Below are positions 50,034 to 61,800 of a stretch of 64,000 nt of DNA, piece by piece. Every line of letters begins with the position of its first letter. Positions within the stretch are counted from its first letter, which is position 1. A program made the translations under genes and the position numbers. Source of the stretch: Petunia secreta (lineage: Eukaryota; Streptophyta; Magnoliopsida; Solanales; Solanaceae); contig JARKIP010000010.1 of NCBI GenBank assembly GCA_029990175.1, positions 39,798,001-39,862,000 on the forward strand, written 5' to 3'. The notes beneath the pieces were generated by a model, which was given only the letters and a program-made list of their open reading frames with translations, was not told the DNA's origin and did not search any database.

Positions 50034-50434
50034 TGATGTTCAAAACAACGTACACATGGTAGGGATGGTATGTATAGAAAAAGACATGAAAGGGAAAGAC
50101 GCCAAGTAGATTGTGCCAGTTGTTCCCTCCCCAGACATCAAAAGCCATGAGCCATTTATTGTTTTAATCGGGGTGGGGGGGGGAGTCAAGTGCGTCTGTT
50201 TTCAACAAAGTAACGCAAGATGCGGTTGTTGAGCCAAGTTTAACAATTCCGGCTGCAAAGCAAGAAAAAGTTCATGACAATGCACCAGCATTTATTGTGC
50301 AAGCGGCATCATGCCAGAAAACTCCGGTCTTCGAGGTTAAGGCAAAGAAGTGTGAACCGGTTATCATCACTCAGGAAGCGCAACGCCCTGTCAAAAGTAT
50401 AAATGATGTTCCTTGGAACTACAACTAGACGATT
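50034..50434 (+). other. R3 gag-pro linker
   Basis: No continuous frame. A G run at 50173-50183 lies in a likely frameshift spot. Fragments resemble the linker between gag and protease of this lineage. Confidence 0.45.
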
Positions 50435-51340
50435 GTGTCTTACAGCGGGAAAGAAATCATGGAGGTTGCTGCAGATGTACATGGTCTAACTCGGTCCGGG
50501 AGATGTTTTACCCCGGAAGAATTGAGAAAGGCAAAGCCAGGTCGAGAAGACCAAGGACCCATCAAAGAGCCAGTGTCCGAGAAAGAAGCTAAAGAATTTT
50601 TGAAGAAAACGAGATCGACAGATTATTCTATCGTCGAGCAATTGAGAAAGACTCCAGCTCAGATATCGCTCTCGTCTCTACTTATGAACTCTGAAGCATA
50701 TTTCAACGCTTTGTTGAAAATATTGAATGAGGCCTACATTCCTGAACAAACTACTGTGGCCAATCTGGAAGCACTTGCTGGCAAGGTATTTGAGACTAAT
50801 CGTGTGATGTTCACCGATGAGGAACTGCCAACAGAAGGAACCGGTCATAATCGGGCGCTTCATGTCTCAGTTAAGTATGAAGACTCATATGCCACATGTG
50901 TTCTAACAGATGGCGGCGCAGGATTGAACATTTGCCCTTTGTCTACATTGAAGAGTCTAAAGGTGGATATGAGCAAAATCAGGGCAAGTTCCTCTGATGT
51001 TCGTGCTTTTGATGGTGGAGATTGAGAATCTTTGGGCATCATCAATCTTGAGTTAACCATTGGTCCCGCTACCTTCAGCATTGAGTTCCAAGTCATGGAA
51101 ACAGATGCATCGTACAATCTGTTATTGGGCAGGCCATGGATCCACATGGCTTGTGCTATACCCCTTACTGTTCATCACGTGGTCAAGTTTACTTGGGATA
51201 ATCAAGCTGTCGTTGTTTATGGAGAGGATGACTTACAGTTTAACAATAGCCTGGACGTACCAGCTCTTGAAGTTGTCACCACACGCCCGACCATCATATA
51301 TCAACCTCCGATGTGGTGTATGTGGAAAAAGTAACAGAAG
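50435..51340 (+). pseudogene. R3 aspartic protease (broken)
   Basis: The frame 50435-51025 contains the leader SGRCFTPEELRKAK and the protease itself: NRALHVSVKYEDSYATCVLT followed by DGGAGLNICPLSTL, where the usual catalytic DNGSS/DTGSS is DGGAG. TGA at 51023-51025 is followed in the same frame by INLELTIGPATFSIEFQVM and the second conserved block YNLLLGRPWIHMACAIP. The catalytic Asp is present but its loop is altered. Sits between gag and RT as usual. Confidence 0.82.
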
Positions 51341-52190
51341 GGAAACCTATACCCATCCCAAGAGTGTCAGAGACGTCTATCATGATGGCATCTGATTAAA
51401 GCATGGTTTCCAATTTGAAAAGGGTTTGGGAGCATCACTACAAGGCAGGGTAAATCCAGTTAATCCAAATGGCGTGCAAGGCACGTGGGGACTAGGGTTC
51501 AAGCCAAAAGCATCTGATCGAAAGCAAGCAAAGAAAAAGATGTCGGAAGTTTGGTCTCTCCCAAAGCCAATTCCATGTCTCGCTCAGTCTTTTGTGGGTT
51601 ATGTCATGAAACCAAAGGTTGTCGCCACAAATGTCAACACAGTGGAAGATAATCAGGATGCGTTTGATCTAGGTGGCATTTTTGAAATCTGCATAGTGCA
51701 ACCGGGTGAAGGCTCCAGCAATGCTTCAATTCAGTACATTGGCCCGGACGTGCACCTGACTAACTGGAATGCAACTCCCTTCCCCATCAGGAAAAGGTCT
51801 TGCTAGACTGTTGTTTTACAGTTTTCTTTTGAATACACTTGGATATTCTAAGGGTTGTATTCCAAGTGTATTATTTTGCTCATCTTTCCTTTTGTAATTC
51901 AAACCCTTTTTTCATTAATGAAAGGCCTAAGAGCCAAGCTTTCCTTCAATCTCTGTTCATATTCCTAATTTTATTCTATTTTTGTTTATCTGAAGTGATA
52001 TATCTGTCGATCCTGATATCATGGCATGTTCAAGGAACTTATCGTCCATCCAGGGACCGCGATCTTATTTTGGCTCCATAACCATATTGAGGTTGAAAGT
52101 GATGAAGAAAACATTGAGGAATCTGTTAACGAGATTGAATATGATGGGGAATAGGCGGATTTTGAAATAGGCCTGGAAGTTGAACGCCAT
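51341..52190 (+). other. R3 pro-RT junction, possible intron
   Basis: Pro coding decays here; a piece at 51426-51806 keeps lineage-specific residues. From about 51800 to 52015 the sequence turns T-rich and non-coding and holds a 12-bp inverted repeat (AATACACTTGGA at 51832-51843, complement at 51861-51872). Ogre elements are reported to have an intron between pro and RT; position and base composition fit, but the splice sites could not be fixed. Confidence 0.5.
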
Positions 52191-53441
52191 GAGGGCAAGC
52201 CTAAACCCAATTTGGCTGATGCAGAGGATTTTAATCTTGGGAGCCCTGATGATGTGAGGGAAACCAAGATAAGCATGTATGCCCGACCTGAAGTGAAGAA
52301 CGATATTCGGAAAGTGCTTTTTGAATATCGGGATGTTTTTGCATGGTCATATGATGAGATGCCGGGTCTGAGCTCCGAATTGATAGTCCACGAATTGCCA
52401 ATTCAACCTGGTTTCCCTCCAGTGAGACAAATGCAATGGAAGTTCAAAACTGATATGATCAAGAAAATCCATGATGAAATCATGAAACAGTTGGATGCAA
52501 AAATAAATTCAATCAGTTCAGTACACTACTTGGGTTGCAAATGTTGTCCCGGTTCCTAAGAAAGATGGAAAAATAAGGATATGTGTTGACTATCGAGATT
52601 TGAACAAGGCGAATCCCAAAGACAATTTCCCGTTGCCTAATATTCACACTTTCGTAGATAATTATGCCAAACATGAGATACAATCCTTCGTTGACTGCTA
52701 TGCTGGATATCATCAAATCCAGATGGATGAAGATGATGCATACAAAACGGCATTCACTACGCCTTGAGGAACTTATTGCTATAGAGTGATGTCGTTTAGT
52801 TTGAAAAATGCTGGGGGAACCTACGTGAGGGCTATGACTGCCATTTTCCATGATATGATGCATAAAGAAATAGAAGTGTACGTGGATGATGTGATTATCA
52901 AGTCTAGAATTGCTAAAGAACACGTGAGAGATCTCAGAAAGTTCTTTGAAAGGCTCCATGGGTACAATCTGAAGATGAATCTAGCCAAGTGTGCATTTGG
53001 TGTGCCTGCTGGAAAATTGTTGAGTTTTATTGTTAGCAGGCGAGGTATTGAATTGGATCCCGCAAAGATCAAAGAAATACAAGAATTACCTCCCCCTCGA
53101 ACCAAGAAGGATGTTAAAAGCTTTTTAGGCAGGCTAAATTACATCAGTAGGTTCGTTGCTCAACTTACCACAATGTGCGAGCCGATCCTCAAGTTGTTGA
53201 AAAAGAATGCATCAATTGCATGAACCGAGGAGTGCCAAGAAGCCTTCGACAAGATCAAGCAATACTTGTCAAATCCTCCTGTTTTGGTTCCGCCTGAGCC
53301 TGGCCGACCATTGTTTTTGTACTTGTCAGTCAATGAAAACTCCTTTGGTTGCGTGCTGGGCAACATGATGCCTCGGGAAAGAAAGAGTAGGCAATTTATT
53401 ATCTGAGCAAGAAGTTCACAGATTGTGAGGCCAGATACACT
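52191..53441 (+). pseudogene. R3 reverse transcriptase and first RNase H (broken)
   Basis: The pre-RT part reads EVKNDIRKVLFEYRDVFAWS. A frameshift near 52520 leads to PKKDGKIRICVDYRDLNKA. The RT core continues with FVDCYAGYHQIQMDE, a TGA at 52765-52767 where Trp is expected, GTYCYRVMSFSLKNAGGTY and the catalytic YVDD at 52879-52890. The thumb/connection reads FIVSRRGIELDPAKIKEI and FLGRLNYISRF. TGA at 53221-53223 again replaces Trp, and the first RNase H after it is short and degenerate. Inactive. Confidence 0.9.
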
Positions 53442-54170
53442 TTGTTGGAAAGGACGTGTTGTGCCCTAACTTGGGTCGCACAAAAGTTTAAACATTATTT
53501 GTTGTCCTATACCACTTATCTGATTTTCTGGATGGACCCATTGAAGTACATATTTCAAAAGCCAATGCCAACTGGCAAACTTGCAAAATGGCAGATCCTG
53601 CTCACAGAATTTGACATAGTTTATGTCACCAGAACTGCAATGAAAGCTCAAGCCTTAGCTGATCATTTGGCTGAAAATCCGGTTGATGATGATTACGAGC
53701 CAGTGAAGACTTACTTCCCTGATGAGGAGGTAGATGTGCTTGAAGAATTGATTAATGAAGAAGAGCACGTGTGGAAAATGTACTGTGATGGTGCTTCCAA
53801 CTCAAAAGGCCACCGCATTGGAGCAGTCCTCATCTCCCCCACCAGACATTATTACCCGGCGGCAGCCCAACTTCGCTTCAGTTGTACTAATAACACATCT
53901 GAGTATGAAGCATGCATAATGGGTTTGCATATGGCGCTAGACATGGACATCAAAGAGTTACTGGTGATCGAAGATTCAGATCTTTTGATACGCCAAATGA
54001 AGGGTATGGGAAACTCGAGACCTTAAGCTGATCATGTACAAGCAGTGTATGGATGATCTTCGCCAAAAGTTTGATGTTCTAAAGTTTAGACATGTTCTCA
54101 GAATACATAATGAGCTAGCTGACGCGTTGGCTACATTGGCCTCAATGCTTGTCCATCCTGATAAAGCCCA
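53442..54170 (+). pseudogene. R3 connection and second RNase H
   Basis: The frame 53442-54026 has a connector with FDIVYVTRTAMKAQALADHL and then the second RNase H: MYCDGASNSKGHRIGAVLIS, NNTSEYEACIMGL and EDSDLLIRQMKG, with the catalytic Asp-Glu-Asp present. A small indel near 54003 shifts it; the fold finishes in the next frame with RIHNELADALATLASM (final Asp). The rest of the active site is intact, so this is one of the best-kept enzymes of the element. Confidence 0.87.
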
Positions 54171-55497
54171 TATTGATCCGTTAGAGATTCAGTTCCAAAG
54201 TCAACATGCATACTGCAATGTAGTTGAAGAAGAAATTGACGGTCAACCGTGGTATTTTGGTGTCAAGAATTTCCTTCGAGACTGGACATATCCGCCAATG
54301 GCAGAAAACAATCAAAAGAGAACCCTTCGACGACTGGCAAGTGGTTTCTTTTTTAGTCGAGGGGTGGTGTACAAAAGGACACCTGATCTGGGATTGTTAA
54401 GATGCGTGGATGAAACTGAGGCCACGAAAATTCTCAATGACATGCATTCGGGGATCTGCAGACCCCACATGAGCGGGCACGTGCTAGCTAAGAAAGTACT
54501 CAGAGCAGGATACTTCTGGCTTACCGTGGAACATGACTGCGTTACTTTCGTGCGAAAGTGTCATCAATGCCAAGTACACGGTGATTTGATACATTCACCC
54601 CCTTTAGAGTTGCACACAATGTCAGCCCCTTGGCCTTTTACAGCATGGGGGATGGATGTTATCGAGCCTGTTGAACCAAAGGCATCAAATAGGCACAGAT
54701 TCATTTTGGTTGCAATAGATTATTTCACCAAATGGGTTGAGGCCGTCACTCTCAAGTCCGTGACCAAGAAAGCTATGGTGGATTTTGTTCATTCTAATAT
54801 TATTTGTCGCTTTGGTATCCCAAGTACCATCATCACTGATAATGTGGCAAATCTGAACAGTCATTTAATGAATGACATGTGTGAAAGATTCAAGATCATG
54901 CATCAAAATTCCACACCTTACCGACCAAAGGCAAATGGCGCGGTTGAAGCAGCCAATAAGAATATCAAGAATATCCTTAGGAAAATGATACAAGGATCTC
55001 GTGATTGGCATGAGAAGTTGTCTTTCGCTTTGCTTGGTTACCGAACAACTGTGCGCACTTCCATAGGTGCAACCCCGTATTCGTTGGTATACGGAACTGA
55101 AGCAGTCATACCCGCTGAAGTTGAAATACCGTCTCTCGGGATCATTGTGGAAGCAGAGATTGAGGACACAAAGTGGGTCAAAACCTGATTGGAACAGTTG
55201 TCATTCATTGATGAAAAGAGGCTCAATGCAGTTTGTCACGGTCAATTGTATCAGCAAACAATGGCCCGAGCCTACAACAAGAAAGTGCGCCTCTGCGATT
55301 TGAAAGAAGGGCAATTAGTCTTGAAAAGAATCTTTCCTCATCAGGAAGAAGCTAAACGAAAATTTGATCCAAATTGGCAAGGGTCGTACCTGATAAAGAA
55401 AGTATTGCCAAATGGCGCCTTGTACCTTACAGATCCGGAAGGCAGGACAACTGAAATACCCGTCAATGCAGACGCGGTCAAGAGGTACTACATTTGA
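54034..55497 (+). pseudogene. R3 integrase, one nonsense codon
   Basis: A single frame runs from 54034 to 55497, broken only by TGA at 55186-55188 (CGA expected). Integrase inserts retrotransposon DNA into the genome. The HHCC zinc domain has the His pair in MHSGICRPHMSGH and the Cys pair in RKCHQCQVHG. The core has Asp at 54655-54657 (GMDV), Asp at 54838-54840 (TDN) and Glu at 54946-54948 (GAVEAA); the 35 residues between the last two give the classic DD35E. The C-terminal part after the stop keeps KRIFPHQEEAKRKFDPNWQG and ITKK-like basic residues. No chromodomain was seen, as expected for Tat/Ogre. Confidence 0.9.
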
Positions 55498-55683
55498 CTC
55501 CAAGATGGCTTTCAAATCGGGATGAATGCAAGGCTTTTGTTCTCTTTTGCTATCCCAAATTGTATCCCTTATTAGAACTTTGAACATTGTACTTTTGAGA
55601 CATGTTCTCAGTTGGAATCAATGTAATTGTACCAAAATGAAATGAAACTGAAAAGCAAAAAAAACCTGGGCATTTGCCTAGAG

Positions 55684-55720
55684 CTACGTCTGACCTGATT
55701 CCTCTCAAAAGGATACGTAG
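55684..55720 (+). other. Conserved hairpin motif, R3 copy 1
   Basis: CTACGT (55684-55689) pairs with ACGTAG (55715-55720) and TCC (55700-55702) with GGA (55711-55713); TGACCTGATTC lies in between. Confidence 0.7.
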
Positions 55721-55828
55721 CCAACTATTTCGGTACGGTCGCAACAAAAAAAATCCTCTTTCCCTGTCTACTTTTGTTCGCGCAAAGCTTGCATCCAGGC
55801 TTGTGAGATATCTCAAGAAAATTAAAGA

Positions 55829-55851
55829 CCCCAGTTTATCCTAAACTGGGG
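55829..55851 (+). other. CCCCAGTTT hairpin
   Basis: CCCCAGTTT, five-base loop, AAACTGGGG: a perfect 9-bp stem. A weaker form recurs near 56168-56192 and a one-armed form near 55990-56030. Confidence 0.8.
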
Positions 55852-57104
55852 CAGAAGTTGTTTTATTTTTTAAGAAAATGGAGGAAATTCAATATTCCTC
55901 CCGATTTTCTTTGTGTTAATAACCGTGAAAAGTTCATTCTTTCCTGTTTCATATTGACGCAAAACTTGCCTCCAAGTTTGCGGCCAACATCAAAAGAAAT
56001 TTAGATCCCTCTTTTATGCTAAACTGGGGCAGAAGTTTGTTTTTATTTTATCTCATAAATAAAAAAAATAAAAATAAAAACTTCTATTATTTTTTTTATC
56101 ATCTATTCGCGTGTTTCATGAGATGTTTGGCATACCAGTTTCGAAGTCAAGGAAGAAAAACAAAGCGCCCCGGTTTATTCTAAATAGTGGGGCAAAAGTT
56201 TTTATTTTTTAAAGAAAATATGTCCAAAGCGGAGCGAATTGTACGCAGTCACCTCATGATGAGTTTTGGAGAGTTTATGTCAAAATTTCCTTTATGTCAA
56301 GGCGATGATGCCATCAAAAAAGATGTTTGTGTTGTAAATTTCATTGAAAAAAAAAAGAAAAGGAAAAAAAAAGAAGTCTTGTCGGTGAAAACCTGAGAAG
56401 GCGCCGCAAGACAAACAGTGAGGCAAAAGATTAAAGAGAGAGGGAGTTGGCGAAAACCCAAAAGGGCGCTACTAGTTGACTTGAGAGTCACCTCAACTTG
56501 GTTATGGTTTGATATCTTCCGTGGAGCAACTCTCAACAAACAAGTGGTACTGGTCGGACGAGGTCATCCAACATACATGTCATGATCATCAAGGTCGCCT
56601 GTATATTTCCAGATAAGTTTCCCTTTTCAGAAAGACGTTCCCAGTCCAAACGACTCTCGCCCTTAAACTTTTCTTTTATTCCATTTTGTACATCTTGCCT
56701 CACCATTGATTCCTCGCCCTTTCGGCGCTAACCTCACATGAGCAACAAAAGAAAATTGCAAAACTCTGTTTTTCAGGATTCAGGTTTAATTCCAGCAAGC
56801 AGGGCACACCCTCGACAATGGAAAGGTTTCAGCGAATCATGACCAACATTGATAATGGAGCAGTGGCGCATCATGCCTGAGGGACAGCATACCAAACTGT
56901 ATCATGAAGAATGGACATATTTGGGGAAAGCCTTAGGCGTTGTTCATCCCACATTACTGTGAAGAATAGAACAAGAATCACCAAGCTTATTTGCAAGATT
57001 AGAAAAAGGGTGTATCTACGATGCAAAAGGTCAGAGTGACATTTACTATGTTGCCAAGAAAGAGACAGGACCACCTGAATTGGGGTAGCTGCGCAAGATC
57101 TGCC

Positions 57105-58280
57105 AGATGGAGCTCCATTTCCTTTTCGAGTCAGTTTCGCTCAATGATAGCGTCATTTTTCTTTCCATGTCAAGATCTGCTTAAAGATAGCGATCATTTC
57201 CTTTTTGAGTCGGTTTCGCTCAAAGATAGCGTCATTTCCTTTTCATGTCAAGATCTGCTAAAAGATAGCGATCATTTTCTTTTCAAGTCGGTTTCGCTCA
57301 AAGAATAGCGTCATTTCCTTTCCATGTCAAGATCTGCTAAAAGATAGCGATCATTTTCTTTTCAAGTCAGTTTTGCTCAAAGATAGTGTCATTTTCTTTC
57401 CATGTCAAGATCTGCTAAAAGATAGCGATCATTTTCTTTTCAAGTCAGTTTCGCTCAAAGAATAGCGTCATTTCCTTTCCATGTCAAGATCTGCTAAAAG
57501 ATAGCGATAATTTTCTTTTCGAGTCGGTTTCGCTCAAAGATAGCGTCATTTCCTTTCCATGTAAAGATCTGCTAGAAGATAGCGATCATTTTCTTTTTGA
57601 GTCAGTTTCGCATAAAGATAGCGTCATTTCCTTTCCATGTCAAGATCCGCTAAAAGATAGCGGTCATTTTCTTTTCAAGTCAATTTCACTCAAAGATAGC
57701 ATCATTTCCTTTCCATGTCAAGATCTGCTAAAAGAAAGCGATCATTTTCTTTTCGAGTCAGTTTCGCTCAAAGATAGCGTCATTTTCTTTCCATGTCAAG
57801 ATCTGCTAAAAGATAGCGATCATTTTCTTTTCAAGTCAGTTTCGCTCAAAGAATAGCGTCATTTCCTTTCCATGTCAAGATCTGCTAAAAGATAACAATC
57901 ATTTTCTTGTCAAGTCAGTTTCGCTCGAAAATAGCGTCATTTCCTTCCATGTCAAGATCTGCTAAAAGATAGCGATCATTTTCTTTTTGAGTCAGTTTCG
58001 CTCAAAGATAGCGTCATTTCCTTTCTATGTCAAGATCTGCTAAAAGATAGCGATCATTTCCTTTTCTAGTCGCTTTCGCTAAAAGTTAGCGATCATTTCC
58101 TTTTCGAGTCAATTCTGCTAAAAGATAGCGATCATTTTTCTTTTCAAGTCAGTTTTGTTAGAAGATAGCACTCACTTTCAGTTCAAGTCATTTGCGCTTA
58201 TAAATAGCAACCACTTCCTTTTCAAGTTAGTCCTGCTCAAAGATAGCAACCATCCTCAGCTTCAAGTCAAGACCGGCTTG
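57105..58280 (+). repeat. R3 78-bp tandem array (dimer of 39-bp units)
   Basis: The word CAAGATCTGCT (or a one-base variant) recurs at 57171, 57249, 57328, 57406 and so on to about 58031, some 12 copies 78-79 bp apart. Each unit has two related halves with GCT, AAAGATAGCG, TCATTT and CTTT. At the right end (58060-58280) the halves occur singly and are more diverged, showing the 39-bp monomer. Arrays between integrase and the 3' LTR are known from Ogre elements. Confidence 0.95.
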
Positions 58281-58634
58281 AAACAGACGCGGCCTTTTCA
58301 AGTTCCAGATAGTGCTTGCCCATACAACGGGCAATAGAGTTGTCTTTCAAGCCAAGATTTACCTCAAGGAAGCATGAGGATTTAGGCTAGGGATTGTAAT
58401 TTTACATTTTTCCTTGTATTTCCATTCCTTGTAAAGCAACGACCACCAGCAAGCGACCAGTACTCAGCAACGACAGCTTTTATGTGCCTAAGGGTGTCTA
58501 GTATTAGCCCCAAGTGTGTCCAGAAGAGTCTTTAGTTTGTCCTAGTAGTCTAGAGTGTCTAGTGTTGTCCAAGTAGTCTAGAGTGTCTAGTGTTGTCTTA
58601 GTGAGTCTAAAAGAGTCCAGTTGTCTGTTTGAAT

Positions 58635-58701
58635 GCGGTAGTCCCAGCTACCGCACGTAAGGAACTACACTGACCTGATTCTTTAGTCTAGGGATATGTA
58701 G
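58635..58701 (+). other. Perfect hairpin plus conserved hairpin motif, R3 copy 2
   Basis: GCGGTAG (58635-58641) and CTACCGC (58648-58654) form a perfect 7-bp stem with a TCCCAG loop. Eleven bases later CTACA (58665-58669) pairs with TGTAG (58697-58701) around TGACCTGATTC. Confidence 0.7.
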
Positions 58702-58836
58702 GTAACTTTTTTCTCGGTTAAAACCGAAATTCAAAGTACGGTCACCATTTTGAAAAGCATGCTCTCGGCTAGAACCGAAAAGCCAAAATTAGTTGTCGAT
58801 TACTTCTTTGTTCGAAAACTCTTCGTGTTCCTGAAC

Positions 58837-58849
58837 AAAGAGGGACAGC
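58837..58849 (+). promoter_or_regulatory. R3 polypurine tract
   Basis: AAAGAGGGACAGC directly before the 3' LTR, one base different from the N1 tract. Confidence 0.85.
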
Positions 58850-61800
58850 TGTAATTACCTAATTTCGGCACCAAATTCTTAAAAAGAATAGCTCAAAAGA
58901 GCCGTGTTAGATACTTAGGATTCGACCGAAATTTTCCTAAATTTTAGTCTTTATTTTAACTAAAATTGTCATTTATTGGGATGTGAAATATAAAAATTGC
59001 CAAAATCACTTGATATGTGTTTAATTTTTTATTCTATAGTTTAATTGCGATAGTGTTGTAAAGTATGTGGTTTAATTTTAGTTAGTTGCGTGGGTATAAA
59101 CCATTTTAATGGCCATTTGTGAAAAATAATAGCCCAAAACATTTGGCCCGTCAGCCCAAGTCCCTTACCCGGCCCATGCCTTGCATATATAATGAAAAAA
59201 ATCTCATTTCTATCTTCATTCCCCTCAAGTCCCATGTGACTAGGGTTACTCTGCCGAAATTTCAACTCTTTCACCGAAATTCGCCTTCCACCGTGCCTTC
59301 GCCGCTACGCCGCCGGCGGCCACCACCTCCGTTGGCCGGAAAAATACAAAAAGTTATACCATCCGGCTCCTTTCAGCCTCCTGATTCAATTTCTCAACTA
59401 GAAATTTACAAAATCCCAACGGTTTGGAGTAGATCGACGGTTAAAGATTCGGTCTAACTCGTAACTCCGGCGACTTTGCTCTTTCCGGTAAGTTTTTGGT
59501 TTCTTTCTCTTCCCCTCACCTTTCTCTACCTCTTCCCATACCCCGTTTCCCAATACCCCGTCCCTATATCCCGTCTCTCCATACATGTTTCTCTCTTGTT
59601 TGTCTTTCTTCTCTGTTTTTTTTTCTTTGCTTTTCTTCTTCTTATTTTTCTTCCCTTTTTCTGTTTCTGTTTTGGATTGTGATGAAACGATTGGAGGGGC
59701 TGTTTTTCTGTCAACATTGAAGGGAGTACGGTGTTTGTTTTTTGGGCTGTTTAGGGCATTTGAGTTGTGTGTAGTTGGTTCGTTGATTGACTTGAGAAGG
59801 GTGATGTTTGTGGTGTTGCGTGTGGTGGTGTTTAAAACTGTGAGTATGGTTTTTTTTCATGATGGCGACACGATGGCGAGGCTTGAGAGAGCTGTGACAA
59901 CGGTGGAGCTGGCAGCAGTTCATAACAATGGTGAAGCACAGTGCTGCCGCTGCCCGTGTGGAGCTAGCAGCAGCTGTTGAAGGAAGCAGAGAAATGACGA
60001 GGCAGCGGGATGCTTGTGGCAGTGTTCCGATGGCAAGGCAGCGAAGAGGCAACGCTAAAGCAAAGCAGGTTCGAGTTTAGTTGTGGTTACCGGGTTAGAA
60101 ATAGAAATTTGAGCTTCTTTTCCTTTTCCTTTATTAGTTTGTATATTAGTATTAGAAATTATGAATTAGAAATAATGTTAAGGGATGATACTAGCTTATA
60201 TAAGTTTGAGTTTGCTCGTTCAAATGCCAAGTATGAAATGCTACTTTAGTTTGTTCGTATATTGCCAAAGCCTGAGTTCATTAGAATAGCACATTTAGTT
60301 TATTGTCTGATTCGTGTGCGCGAGTTTCTGCTTGCTTGGTTCTGTCTTGAGTATGAGTAGGTGTCTCATTCTTTGCAAGGGAGTTTGAGGTATGCAGTTG
60401 GTTGGTTTTGGTTTGAATTCTGTGTTAAAATCCGTCTTAATGTAATACTTAACCCAGGTGTGGTTGCAAAGTAGTTTTGGTTTTTGCTCTATTAATTCTG
60501 CTTTAGTATAGGATCTTTGCCTAACATTTATGAGTTTGAATGGAGTCCAATTAATAGTTGTTTGCTCAAGGTTGTTTCTGGTTCAGGAGTTAAGGGGTAT
60601 TTGGAGTTGTCTAAAACTCCTGAATGTTTGAGGTGGTCTGTTAAAGAGTATAGAGAGGTCTGTGTTGGTTCAGGGAAGGATTTAAGTGCAGGTTAGCTTA
60701 GGTTGAAGGGAATGGGATCTGATTTGCTTAAGTGCAGGTTCAGGCAGTCGTATGAAGTTGTGCAGGCAGCTTTGTGTGTGTGCAGTGTGTATGTGCAGTA
60801 TGTGTGAGCCTGAATATCTGTGTATAGGGGCTGATTTGCTTTTTCAGTTATTAGAATTGTTAAAATTGAGTTCTGGGACTTTGTTAGACAGAATTTAGGA
60901 TTTGGTCTACTTAGTTTAGTATTAAGTTAGTTTGAGGCTGATTTAGTTGGCTTGGTTGAGTCCTAGTCCTTCTAATTAGTGTAATGAGTATTGGGTGTCA
61001 TTTTAAAGGACACCACTTGTATATTTTCAGATTTTAGGACTGTTTTAGAGGGCTGTAACAGTGCTTAAAAGAGCTGTACTTTTCTGAAAAATAAGGACTA
61101 AGTACACTCAAGTATAGGGGTGTGGGCTTGTACTTTTTTACAAGTCCATACCCCACCTTTTGGTCTCATTTTTCAGCCTTAAATAGGAGCATTTACTCCT
61201 CACTTTAAGACAACAACCTTGCTGAAATTTAGAGAAAAAAGAGAGCAAAACACTTGAGAAAAAATAGTTCTTTTGAAGGAAAGATTTAGAACCAAAAGCC
61301 TTTATACTAAGGGTCTTTTGGGGTATAAATCAACTAGTTTTAAGAATTGAATAGGGGTTAAAAGGGGTTGTCCCGGTTGCTCATTTTGGAGTATAAGTCG
61401 TCACTTTTGGCTTTTGGTTTGCTATTTTCATTTGCTTCCTAGCTTGGAAATTTCTACACAAGGTAAACACATGAACCTTGTATTTTCTTTTGAGCCATTT
61501 GGCCATAAAATGAAGCAGAGATAGCATGATCTTTCCGGGATCTAGAATTCCGTATATATTGGTTTGTAACTAGACATGTGATGCTATAGTAAGTGAGTTT
61601 CGAAATGCCTCATTTATTATTACATGTTCTCTCTACATTGTTAGATCATGTTTTTGTTTTTTTGAGCAAGTATGCATGAAAGAGGAGAAACGAAAATTTT
61701 GCTAGACCATTTTCATCAAGTAAAGATTTTAAATAATTGGGTTGTTTTTCACAAACTGATCATATTTGCAAATCTGGGAGTTCTGAAAATTGTTTTAACG

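Larger units (their letters stand above)
55498..57104 (+). other. R3 3' non-coding region
   Basis: It holds one copy of the TGACCTGATTC hairpin motif (55684-55720). Three spaced repeats built on an ACTGGGGCAGAAGT phrase follow (near 55845, 56027 and 56187); the first forms a perfect 9-bp hairpin. An A/G-rich run is at 56347-56380. No protein was recognised. Confidence 0.65.

Noticed and set aside
57105..58280. CRISPR-like array
   Set aside because: Repeats are contiguous with no unique spacers and lie inside a plant retrotransposon; it is a tandem array.
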